Source: Sphingomonadales bacterium
GTDB lineage: Bacteria > Pseudomonadota > Alphaproteobacteria > Sphingomonadales > Sphingomonadaceae
Reading direction: 5' to 3'
Assembly: GCA_028870315.1 (NCBI GenBank)
Contig: JAGWPW010000052.1
Location: forward strand, 1 to 41,507
Length of the DNA stretch: 41,507 nt
Part shown: positions 1 through 6,390 of the stretch, piece by piece
How positions within the stretch are numbered: the stretch's first letter is position 1
Layout of the letters: each line of letters starts with the position of its first letter
The notes under the pieces: model-generated
What the model was told of the DNA's origin: nothing
Database searches by the model: none
Seen by the model: only the letters and a program-made list of their open reading frames with translations
Program-made: the position numbers and the translations under genes

Positions 1-152
1 AAGCAGAGATCGAAGCGGTGCTGGTGCAGCGCCGCGCTGCGCGCGCGGCGAGGGATTTCGCCGCCTCGGACGCGCTGCGCGATGCCCTGAGCGCACAGGG
101 CATCGAAGTGATGGACGGCGATCCGCTGGGCTGGGACTGGACCCCCGGATAG
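1..152 (+). CDS. cysS: Cysteinyl-tRNA synthetase, C-terminal fragment
   Basis: Only the last 49 codons and the stop are inside the window; the frame is already open at the left edge (first full codon at base 3). The translation has the pattern of the C-terminal helical anticodon-binding region of CysRS: a run of Arg/Ala, then ARDFAASDALRDAL, then a short GIEVMDGDPLGWDW tail, matching the family hallmark (K/R-D-F-x-x-A-D-x-I/L-R-D-x-L followed by a GxxVxDxxxGxxW end). CysRS charges tRNA-Cys in the cytosol. The gene ends about 60 bp before the stop of a convergent minus-strand gene. The catalytic domain cannot be examined here, so the call rests on this C-terminal signature only. Confidence 0.8.
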   Translation, partial: AEIEAVLVQRRAARAARDFAASDALRDALSAQGIEVMDGDPLGWDWTPG

Positions 153-167
153 GCGGCGCGCCCATCT

Positions 168-195
168 ACAGGTTCAGGGCGCGCGAAAAACCTGT
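168..195. terminator. Inverted repeat between convergent genes, possible terminator
   Basis: A 7-bp inverted repeat (ACAGGTT at 168-174, AACCTGT at 189-195) with a 14-nt loop lies between the cysS stop and the stop of the minus-strand gene that follows. Position fits a terminator, but neither side has a convincing T tract, so this is weak. Confidence 0.3.
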
Positions 196-213
196 CCTGT
201 CATATAATTACAC

Positions 214-576
214 TCAGCCGTCCTCAAGCACGAGCAGTTGCGCCTCGACCACCAGCGTGCGCACCGGCAGGCGGTTGTCCTCGACCGCGGTGATCGTTGC
301 GTCGGCGACCAGCCAGCGCGGCAGCTCGAAGCCATGGTCGGGCAGGGCGATGATGAACTGCTCGCCACAGGCCGCCGCCGCGCCGCCGGTGAAGCGCAGG
401 GTGATGGCGTGGCGGCTGCCGGTGAAGGTCGCGCTCACCCAGTCGCGCTCGATGTGGCGGATCAGTTCGGCATCGGGGCCGGCGAGGTCGAGAATCGCCT
501 GGAGCAGCCGCGCCCAGGGCTGGCGCTGGCGCCTTTCGCGGCGGCCGGCTGCGGGAATGAGCGGCGATTGATCCAT
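214..576 (-). CDS. Conserved hypothetical protein (120 aa)
   Basis: I do not recognise a named family. The 120-aa product has a basic N-terminus (residues 11-19 rich in Arg/Gln), a predicted helix (WARLLQAILDLAG), then an alternating beta-type region (ATFTGSRHAITLRFTG, QFIIALPDHGFELP, ATITAV, LPVRTLVVEAQLLVLED) that looks like a small all-beta domain. There is no signal peptide or membrane segment. The start at 576 was chosen because AAAGGGG lies a few bases upstream; the frame is open further upstream, but that stretch overlaps the divergent regulator. It is transcribed divergently from the S24 regulator, sharing a 156-bp intergenic region, so that regulator might control it. Function unknown. 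Confidence 0.6.
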   Translation of the reverse strand: MDQSPLIPAAGRRERRQRQPWARLLQAILDLAGPDAELIRHIERDWVSATFTGSRHAITLRFTGGAAAACGEQFIIALPDHGFELPRWLVADATITAVEDNRLPVRTLVVEAQLLVLEDG

Positions 577-708
577 GATGCCCCTTTCTTTGTTTATGAT
601 ATGTTCCGTCGCCGGACCGCCCCGACCGGAACGCTGGGCGGGCAGCGCGCGGGCGAACGAATCGGTAGCGGGGATGGCGCCACTGTTCACAAGAAATTTG
701 CCTTTGTC

Positions 709-722
709 TAGGATATTTCCTA
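709..722. promoter_or_regulatory. Near-palindrome upstream of the S24 regulator, candidate operator
   Basis: TAGGATATTTCCTA pairs at 12 of 14 positions and sits 10 bp before the start codon of the S24 regulator, in the only AT-rich stretch of the divergent intergenic region. LexA/CI-type S24 proteins commonly repress their own promoters through such dyads, so autoregulation is a reasonable inference; nothing in the sequence proves binding. Confidence 0.35.
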
Positions 723-732
723 TATCAACGTC

Positions 733-1383
733 ATGAACGCCGGCGATCCCCGAGTCCGCCTTCTCGAACTGGCGCGCGCACGCGCGGTCAGCCTTGCCGC
801 GTTGTCGGGGATGATCGGGCGTAATGCCAGCTATCTTCAGCAATTCGTCCGCAAGGGCAGCCCGCGCAAGCTGGAGGAGGGCGATCGCCGCACGCTGGCG
901 CGCTTCTTCGCGATCGCCGAAAGCGAGCTTGGCGGCACGGAGGAAATTTCCCATGGACAGCGCGCCGCGCGCATGCGCGGCGAATGGGCCGATATCCCGC
1001 GGTTGTCGCTCGGCGCCTCGGCCGGCCCCGGCACGCTGGCGGAAGGGGAGGCGAGCTTCGACAGCTTCCGCTTCTCGACGCGCTGGCTGCGCCGGCACGG
1101 GCTCGACCCGGCGCAGCTTTCGGCGATCCTCGTCACCGGCGATTCGATGGAGCCGCTGCTGCGCGATGGCGATGAAATCCTCGTCGATCGCAGCCCGCGC
1201 CCGCTCGGCAACGGCATTTACGTGATTCGCGTCGGCGAGGCGCTGATGGTCAAGCGGCTCGATGTCGCGCAGCCGGGGCGGATCGGGCTGATCAGCGACA
1301 ATGCGGTCTATCCGCCGCTGTGGCTCGCGCCCGAGGAGGTTGCGGTGACGGGCCGCGTGGTGTGGAAGTCGGGGCGGCTGTAA
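733..1383 (+). CDS. S24/LexA-like repressor-type regulator
   Basis: The 216-aa product combines an N-terminal helix-turn-helix-like region (about residues 13-60, VSLAALSGMIGRNASYLQQF) with a C-terminal S24 peptidase-fold domain (about 110-212). The Ser/Lys dyad of the LexA/CI family is visible: Ser138 in GDSMEP and Lys174 in MVKRL, with the usual G-D-x-I/V-L-V-D between them (GDEILVDRS). Family members are phage-type repressors or stress regulators that may self-cleave after RecA activation; a clear Ala-Gly or Cys-Gly cleavage site was not identified, so self-cleavage is uncertain. No phage genes surround it, so it is probably a chromosomal regulator. It is divergent from the 120-aa gene, with a possible operator just upstream of its ATG. 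Confidence 0.8.
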   Translation: MNAGDPRVRLLELARARAVSLAALSGMIGRNASYLQQFVRKGSPRKLEEGDRRTLARFFAIAESELGGTEEISHGQRAARMRGEWADIPRLSLGASAGPGTLAEGEASFDSFRFSTRWLRRHGLDPAQLSAILVTGDSMEPLLRDGDEILVDRSPRPLGNGIYVIRVGEALMVKRLDVAQPGRIGLISDNAVYPPLWLAPEEVAVTGRVVWKSGRL

Positions 1384-1438
1384 CCCCGCCGGCGCGCAAG
1401 GCTTGATTTGGCGGCCCTGGCCCGCCATGTCCGGCGCC

Positions 1439-2098
1439 ATGGCCGAAGCTCCCCCGATGCGCGTCTCGATCGTCCCGGTCACGCCGTTCCAGCAGAACTG
1501 CTCGCTGCTGTGGTGCACAAGGACGATGAAGGGCGCGCTGGTCGATGCCGGCGGCGATCTCGACGCGTTGAAGGATGAGGTCGCGCGGCGCGGGGTCAGC
1601 CTCGAAAAGCTGCTCGTGACGCACGGCCACATGGACCATTGCGGGCTGACCGGGGTGCTGGCGAAGGAACTTTCGCTGCCGATCGAGGGGCCGCAGGAAG
1701 AGGACCGCTTCTGGATCGCCAGCCTCGATGATCCCGCAAAGCGCTACGGCATCCCGGGCGAAAGCTTCGAGCCGACCCGCTGGCTGCACGACGGCGACAA
1801 GGTGAGCGTCGGCGATCTGACGCTCGATGTCCTCCATTGCCCCGGGCACACGCCGGGCCATGTCGTCTTTTTCCACGCGCCCTCGCGGCTCGCCTTCGTC
1901 GGTGACGTGCTGTTCCAGGGCTCGATCGGCCGCACCGACTTCCCGCGCGGCGATCACGCGCAGCTCATCGCCTCGATCACGCAGAAGCTGTGGCCGCTGG
2001 GCGATGATGTGACCTTCGTTCCCGGCCACGGCAACCCGAGCAATTTCGGGCATGAGCGGCGGACCAATCCCTTCGTCGCCGACAAGGCCTTCGGCTGA
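1439..2098 (+). CDS. Metallo-beta-lactamase-fold hydrolase (YcbL/glyoxalase II-like)
   Basis: About 219 aa with the metallo-beta-lactamase signature THGHMDHCG (HxHxDH, near residue 62), a later zinc ligand His in PGHTPGH, the Asp in FVGDVLF, and the terminal His in VPGHGNPS. The compact single-domain architecture and the opening IVPVTPFQQNCSLLW are typical of the YcbL-like glyoxalase II-related group, which hydrolyses thioesters such as S-lactoylglutathione or related substrates in the cytosol; the true substrate is not deducible. The start is ambiguous: ATGs occur at 1427, 1439 and 1457, none with a strong ribosome-binding site; 1439 is a compromise and 1457 (MRVSIVPV) is equally plausible. 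The gene is convergent with the MAPEG gene, 8 bp away. Confidence 0.85.
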   Translation: MAEAPPMRVSIVPVTPFQQNCSLLWCTRTMKGALVDAGGDLDALKDEVARRGVSLEKLLVTHGHMDHCGLTGVLAKELSLPIEGPQEEDRFWIASLDDPAKRYGIPGESFEPTRWLHDGDKVSVGDLTLDVLHCPGHTPGHVVFFHAPSRLAFVGDVLFQGSIGRTDFPRGDHAQLIASITQKLWPLGDDVTFVPGHGNPSNFGHERRTNPFVADKAFG

Positions 2099-2106
2099 AT
2101 CCCCCG

Positions 2107-2502
2107 TTAAAGCACTTTCACCGCGATCAGCACGCCCGCCACCACCAGCACCAGCTGGGTGGCCATCGCGGTGAGCATGCCGATCGGCCGCCCGGCGCGA
2201 AAGTGGCTGTCGCTTTCCATGCCGAAGGCATGCGCGACGCGGCCGAGGAGGAACACCGCGCCAAGCGGCGCCAGCCACTGCCCGGCCTTGCCCGCCATTT
2301 CCACGAGCGCGAACAGCAGCAGGGTGACGGGCACGTTCTCGACGAAATTGGCCTGCGCGCGCATCCGGCGGACGATGCGCTCGTCGCCGCCGTCGCCGAC
2401 CGAAACCTTGAGCGCATGGCGCAGCCGGCCGATGCGCATGCCGAGCCAGAAATTGATCAGCAGGGCGGCGGCGGCAAGGCAGATGCTGGTCTGCAAGATC
2501 AT
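2107..2502 (-). CDS. MAPEG-family membrane protein
   Basis: A 131-aa protein with about four hydrophobic segments (residues 3-20, about 58-75, 80-92 and 110-130). The segment [28 protein letters not shown] carries the MAPEG hallmark R-x-x-R-A-Q-x-N-x-x-E-x-x-P. MAPEG proteins are integral membrane enzymes related to microsomal glutathione transferases and leukotriene synthases; bacterial members are mostly uncharacterised, so no substrate is assigned. Start at 2502 (MILQTSICL) gives a hydrophobic first segment and has AAAGGGG about 10 bases upstream. It is divergent from rpmF. Confidence 0.85.
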   Translation of the reverse strand: MILQTSICLAAAALLINFWLGMRIGRLRHALKVSVGDGGDERIVRRMRAQANFVENVPVTLLLFALVEMAGKAGQWLAPLGAVFLLGRVAHAFGMESDSHFRAGRPIGMLTAMATQLVLVVAGVLIAVKVL

Positions 2503-2533
2503 CCTCGATTTCCCCTTTCGCGTGATGCCGCGG

Positions 2534-2569
2534 GGTTGCACTTGCAACCTTCGGCAATTCGTCTATAGG
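2534..2569 (+). promoter_or_regulatory. Promoter of rpmF-plsX-fabH with a dyad at -35
   Basis: TTGCAA (2542-2547) and TATAGG (2564-2569) with a 16-bp spacer form a good sigma-70-type promoter in the divergent MAPEG/rpmF region. The -35 box lies inside a perfect inverted repeat, GGTTGCA-CT-TGCAACC (2534-2549), which could be an operator for a regulator of ribosomal or fatty-acid genes. The promoter call is reasonable; the operator role is inference. Confidence 0.5.
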
Positions 2570-2665
2570 CCCGCCTTCGCCGCCGCCCGACCCGGACGCT
2601 TTCGGCCCCGGGTTACGGGCGGCGTTGTTCATACGCCACAAGATTTTGCAGGAACAGGTGCCGCA

Positions 2666-2848
2666 ATGGCTGTCCCCAAGAGAAAAACCTCGCCTTCGCG
2701 TCGGGGTATGCGCCGCAGCCATGATGCGCTGACGGTTGATGCCTTCCACGAATGCAGCAATTGCGGCGAGCTGAAGCGGCCGCACAATCTGTGCACCGCC
2801 TGCGGCCATTACAACGGCCGCGAGATCCTCGCCGTCGGCGTGAACTGA
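2666..2848 (+). CDS. rpmF: 50S ribosomal protein L32
   Basis: A 60-aa basic protein that opens [22 protein letters not shown], the invariant start of bacterial L32, and has a Cys zinc ribbon ([18 protein letters not shown]) at residues about 30-47, so it is the zinc-binding (C+) form. It is a component of the large ribosomal subunit. The ATG follows AGGAACAGGTG. It heads the common proteobacterial order rpmF-plsX-fabH; plsX starts 31 bp after its stop, so co-transcription is expected, linking ribosome synthesis with lipid synthesis. Confidence 0.97.
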   Translation: MAVPKRKTSPSRRGMRRSHDALTVDAFHECSNCGELKRPHNLCTACGHYNGREILAVGVN

Positions 2849-2879
2849 GCGCGGCGACGCTTCGGGGGAGGGGCGTGCA

Positions 2880-3959
2880 ATGAGCCTGCCGCGTATCGCC
2901 GTCGATGCGATGGGCGGCGATGAAGGCGTTCAGACCATGGTCTCGGGCGCCGCGCTGGCACGGCGTCAGCACCAGGGCTTCCAATTCCTGCTGGTGGGCG
3001 ACGAGGCGCGGATCGCCCGCGCGCTTGATGCGCATCCCAATCTGCGCGCCGCCTCCGAAATCCTCCATGCGACCGATATCGTCGCCGGCGACGAAAAGCC
3101 GAGCCAGGCGCTGCGCCGCGCCCGCACCACCTCGATGGGGCTGGCGATCAACGCGGTGAAGGCAGGCGATGCCGGCGCCGCGGTCAGCGCGGGCAACACC
3201 GGCGCGCTGATGGCGATGGCCAAGCTCGCTTTGCGCACCATGCCGGGGATCGACCGGCCGGCGCTCGCCGCGCTGCTGCCGACGCTCGGCGAGACCGATC
3301 TCGTCATGCTCGACCTTGGCGCCAATACCGAGTGCGACGCGCGCAATCTCGTCCAGTTCGCGATCATGGGCGCGGCCTATTCGAGCATCGCCACCGGCCG
3401 CGCGCGGCCACGGGTGCGGCTGCTCAACATCGGCAGCGAGGAGACCAAGGGCACCGACACGCTGCGCCAGGCGGCCGACCAGCTCAAGGCGGCGGGCGAA
3501 AGCCTGGCGCTGTCGTTCGAGGGCTATATCGAGGCCGACAAGCTGTGCCGCGGCGACACCGATGTCGCGGTTTCCGATGGCTTTTCGGGCAATATCGCGC
3601 TGAAGGCGGTGGAAGGGACGGCGCGCTTCGTCGCCGACCTGTTGCGGCGCAGCTTCCAGAGCTCGCTGCGCTCGAAATTCGGCTTTCTCATCTCGCGGCC
3701 GGCGACCGAGCTGTTGCGCCACCATCTCGATCCCAACAATCACAATGGCGCGGTCTTCCTCGGGCTGGGCGGCATCGTCGTCAAAAGCCACGGCAGCGCC
3801 AATGCGACCGGCGTTGCCAACGCCATAGGGCTTACCGCGCGGCTGCTGGAGGAAAATCTGACCGAACGGATCAACGCCGACCTTGCGCGGCTGGGCGCCG
3901 ATCAGCTCGCCGGGCGGCGCAACGCCGCGGCCGGCAGCGCGGTCGGGGCGGCCGAGTGA
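2880..3959 (+). CDS. plsX: Phosphate acyltransferase PlsX
   Basis: A 359-aa protein opening [14 protein letters not shown], the PlsX signature. It also has [28 protein letters not shown] and the region [13 protein letters not shown], both characteristic. PlsX converts acyl-ACP plus phosphate to acyl-phosphate, the donor used by PlsY for the first acylation of glycerol-3-phosphate; it is a peripheral membrane enzyme. Length is normal for the family (about 340-360). The start has GGGGGAGG 7-10 bases upstream. Its TGA overlaps the ATG of fabH by one base (TGATG), a sign of translational coupling. Confidence 0.97.
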   Translation: MSLPRIAVDAMGGDEGVQTMVSGAALARRQHQGFQFLLVGDEARIARALDAHPNLRAASEILHATDIVAGDEKPSQALRRARTTSMGLAINAVKAGDAGAAVSAGNTGALMAMAKLALRTMPGIDRPALAALLPTLGETDLVMLDLGANTECDARNLVQFAIMGAAYSSIATGRARPRVRLLNIGSEETKGTDTLRQAADQLKAAGESLALSFEGYIEADKLCRGDTDVAVSDGFSGNIALKAVEGTARFVADLLRRSFQSSLRSKFGFLISRPATELLRHHLDPNNHNGAVFLGLGGIVVKSHGSANATGVANAIGLTARLLEENLTERINADLARLGADQLAGRRNAAAGSAVGAAE

Positions 3960-4933
3960 TGCGGCGCTCGGTGGTCGTCGGCACCGGTTCGGCGCTGCCC
4001 GAACGCGCGGTCGGCAATGCCGAGCTTGCGGCGCGGATCGATACCAGCGACGAATGGATCCGCACCCGCACCGGCATTGCCAACCGCTATGTCGCGGGCG
4101 AGGGCGAGACCACCGCATCGCTCGCCACCACCGCCGCGCGCCGGGCGCTGGAAGCGGCGGGGCTCGCCTCGGCCGACATCGGCCTCATCGTGCTGGCGAC
4201 CGCAACCCCTGACCAGACCTTCCCGGCGAGCGCTACGATCGTCCAGCACGAACTCGGCTGCCATGGCGGCATCGCCTTCGATGTCGCCGCGGTGTGCTCG
4301 GGGTTCGTCTATGCGATCGGGGTGGCCGACGCGATGCTGCGCGTCGGCGCGGCGCAGCGCGCGCTGGTGATCGGCGCCGAGACCTTCAGCCGCATTCTCG
4401 ACTGGGAGGACCGCGCGACCTGCGTGCTGTTCGGCGACGGCGCCGGCGCGATCGTGCTCGAAGCGCGCGAGGAAAGCGATGATCCGCGGGTGGCGCGCGG
4501 CGTGCTCGCCACCCGCCTGCATGCCGACGGGCGGCACAACCAGCTGCTGTTCGTCGATGGTGGCCCTTCGACCACCGGCACCGTCGGCAAGCTGCGCATG
4601 CGGGGCAAGGAGGTGTTCCGCCACGCGGTGACCAACCTGTCCGACGTGCTGGTCGAGGTGCTCGACGAGGTCGGCATGCAGCCGGGCGACATCGACTGGC
4701 TGGTGCCGCACCAGGCCAACGCGCGCATCCTTGAAGCCACCGCCAAAAAGCTCGGTCTCGATCCGGCGAAGGTGGTGATCACCGTCGATCGCCATGCCAA
4801 TACCTCGGCCGCCTCGGTGCCGCTGGCGCTCGATGCGGCGGTGCGCGACGGGCGGATCAGGCAGGGCGATCTCGTCATGCTAGAAGCGATGGGCGGCGGC
4901 TTCACCTGGGGGGCAAGCCTGTTGCGCATGTGA
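3959..4933 (+). CDS. fabH: Beta-ketoacyl-ACP synthase III
   Basis: 324 aa, normal for FabH. The Cys-His-Asn triad is present: Cys113 in AAVCSGF, His251 in VPHQAN and Asn281 in [11 protein letters not shown]. The N-terminus ([29 protein letters not shown]) and the glycine-rich C-terminus ([17 protein letters not shown]) are typical. FabH condenses acetyl-CoA with malonyl-ACP to start type II fatty acid synthesis in the cytosol. The gene overlaps plsX by one base and lies just upstream of ihfA, the usual alphaproteobacterial arrangement. Confidence 0.97.
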   Translation: MRRSVVVGTGSALPERAVGNAELAARIDTSDEWIRTRTGIANRYVAGEGETTASLATTAARRALEAAGLASADIGLIVLATATPDQTFPASATIVQHELGCHGGIAFDVAAVCSGFVYAIGVADAMLRVGAAQRALVIGAETFSRILDWEDRATCVLFGDGAGAIVLEAREESDDPRVARGVLATRLHADGRHNQLLFVDGGPSTTGTVGKLRMRGKEVFRHAVTNLSDVLVEVLDEVGMQPGDIDWLVPHQANARILEATAKKLGLDPAKVVITVDRHANTSAASVPLALDAAVRDGRIRQGDLVMLEAMGGGFTWGASLLRM

Positions 4934-4986
4934 GCACCGTTCCCGCGCGCCGAAAAAAGGCGGTAGGCAAATGCGCGCTCTCGCTT

Positions 4987-5009
4987 TATGCTTGTTTTTG
5001 TGTATGCTT
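4987..5009. repeat. Two direct copies of TATGCTT upstream of ihfA
   Basis: TATGCTT occurs at 4987-4993 and 5003-5009, 16 bp apart, within an AT-rich stretch of the 110-bp fabH-ihfA gap. This is where an ihfA promoter or regulator site would be expected, but I see no confident -35/-10 pair. The call is only of the repeat. Confidence 0.25.
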
Positions 5010-5043
5010 ACCACTCGATGCTAAGCAATGGGGGCGGGATACG

Positions 5044-5340
5044 ATGCGTTCCATGAAGACCCTGACCCGGGCCGATCTGGCCGAGGCGATCAACCGCCGG
5101 CTGGGCTTGTCGCGATCCGAATCGCTGGCCATGGTCGAATCGATCCTCGGCCTGATGGGCGATGCCCTCGCGGGCGGCGAGAACGTCAAGATCTCGGGTT
5201 TCGGGACCTTTCTCCTGCGCGACAAGTCCGAGCGGATCGGGCGCAATCCCAAAACCGGGATCGAAGTGCCGATCACTCCGCGCCGGGTGCTCACCTTCCG
5301 CGCCAGCAAAATGCTGAAGGAGCGGGTGGCGGGTCTGTGA
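5044..5340 (+). CDS. ihfA: Integration host factor subunit alpha
   Basis: A 98-aa HU/IHF-family protein: the N-terminal helical part [30 protein letters not shown], then [48 protein letters not shown], with the DNA-intercalating RNPKTG arm. The T-x-A-D-L start and [12 protein letters not shown] end fit the alpha subunit, as does the position next to a merR gene. IHF bends DNA in replication initiation and recombination and at sigma-54 promoters, which may matter for the two -24/-12 promoters in this window. Start chosen at 5044 after GGGGGCGGGAT; the second ATG at 5053 is possible. Confidence 0.95.
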   Translation: MRSMKTLTRADLAEAINRRLGLSRSESLAMVESILGLMGDALAGGENVKISGFGTFLLRDKSERIGRNPKTGIEVPITPRRVLTFRASKMLKERVAGL

Positions 5341-5813
5341 GCGAGACCGCTCCGGGCGCGGGCGCGGCGCCGGCGGATGCCACAGGCGGCGGTCGCGTCC
5401 AGAGCATGCCTGCACCCGGTCCTGCCGGCGATGCGCGCGGGCAGACCCCCGATTTTTGCGATCACAAGGCACCCGGCGCGTTCCGCACGATCGGCGAGGT
5501 CGCGCAGGCGCTTGGCATCCGCCAGCATGTGCTGCGCTATTGGGAAGAGCATTTCCCGATGCTCAAGCCGGTGAAGCGCAGCGGCAACCGCCGCTATTAC
5601 CGGCCCGAGGACGTCGCGCTCATCGAAACCATCGACCGGCTGGTGCATCGCGAGGGCTATACGCTGCGCGGCGCGTGTCAGGCGATCGAAGCCGCGCGCC
5701 AGCGCGTCGGCCGTCCCGCACCCGCTCCGCCGCCGTCCGGCGGCAGCGAGTCGACCCTGCTTCGCGAGCTGATCGCCATCCGCGCCCGGATCGCTGCCGC
5801 GCTCGAAGCCTGA
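5337..5813 (+). CDS. MerR-family transcriptional regulator
   Basis: A 158-aa protein with a disordered Gly/Ala/Pro-rich N-terminus (about 45 residues) and then a MerR DNA-binding domain: [45 protein letters not shown], followed by [26 protein letters not shown]. No ligand-binding Cys pattern is seen, so no metal or redox sensing is suggested. The GTG start at 5337 forms a GTGA overlap with the ihfA stop, and AAGGAG lies upstream; an ATG at 5406 is an alternative that would trim the disordered region. The ihfA-merR pair is a recurring alphaproteobacterial neighbourhood. The target genes are unknown. Confidence 0.9.
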   Translation: MSETAPGAGAAPADATGGGRVQSMPAPGPAGDARGQTPDFCDHKAPGAFRTIGEVAQALGIRQHVLRYWEEHFPMLKPVKRSGNRRYYRPEDVALIETIDRLVHREGYTLRGACQAIEAARQRVGRPAPAPPPSGGSESTLLRELIAIRARIAAALEA

Positions 5814-5820
5814 GCCGCCG

Positions 5821-6390
5821 TCAGCCGCGGCGCGGCGGCCCGAGCTCGGGATCGAGATCGCGCGGGCGGGCGAGATGCACCAGCCGCGCGCAGCCTTCCT
5901 GCAGCGCTCCCCATTGCGCGATCGCCAGTTCCAGCACCGCGAAGGTCGCGGTCGGGAATTTTTCCTCGACGGCGTCGCGTAGCGGGCTCGAACCATCGTC
6001 GGGGACGAGATCGAAGATGAGATCCTCGAGCCCCGGATTATGGCCGACCATCAGCACCGCGCTCACCGGGTCGGGCAGTTCGCGCAGCACATCGATGAGC
6101 GTTGCCGAACTGGCGAGATAGATCCGCCGGTCCCAGTTGACGACATAGCGCGGGCGCACCGCTTCGGGCCCGCTCATCGAGGCGACCTCCAGCGTCTCGC
6201 TCGTCCGCACCGCGGGCGAGGACAGCACCCGGTCCCAGCGCAGCTTGTGTTCAAGGCTGTAGTCGCGAATGTGCGCGCCCATGAGCGCCGCGCCCTTGCG
6301 CCCGCGCGGGTTGAGCGGGCGGTCGAAATCGCGGGCATTGGCATCGCCCCAGTCCGATTTGGCGTGGCGGAACAGACCCAGGATCTTCAT
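5821..6390 (-). CDS. SixA-type histidine phosphatase
   Basis: 189 aa with the histidine-phosphatase signature near the N-terminus (LFRHAKSDW, His8), a second conserved block VLSSPAVRTSETLEV and the catalytic MVGHNPGLEDL. The RHAKSDW form and short length identify the SixA group (phosphohistidine phosphatases that dephosphorylate HPt domains or PTS proteins). It lacks a signal peptide and is expected to be cytosolic. Its ATG overlaps the stop of the upstream helicase gene by 4 bp (ATGA), so both are probably translated together. The true substrate is not known. Confidence 0.88.
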   Translation of the reverse strand: MKILGLFRHAKSDWGDANARDFDRPLNPRGRKGAALMGAHIRDYSLEHKLRWDRVLSSPAVRTSETLEVASMSGPEAVRPRYVVNWDRRIYLASSATLIDVLRELPDPVSAVLMVGHNPGLEDLIFDLVPDDGSSPLRDAVEEKFPTATFAVLELAIAQWGALQEGCARLVHLARPRDLDPELGPPRRG

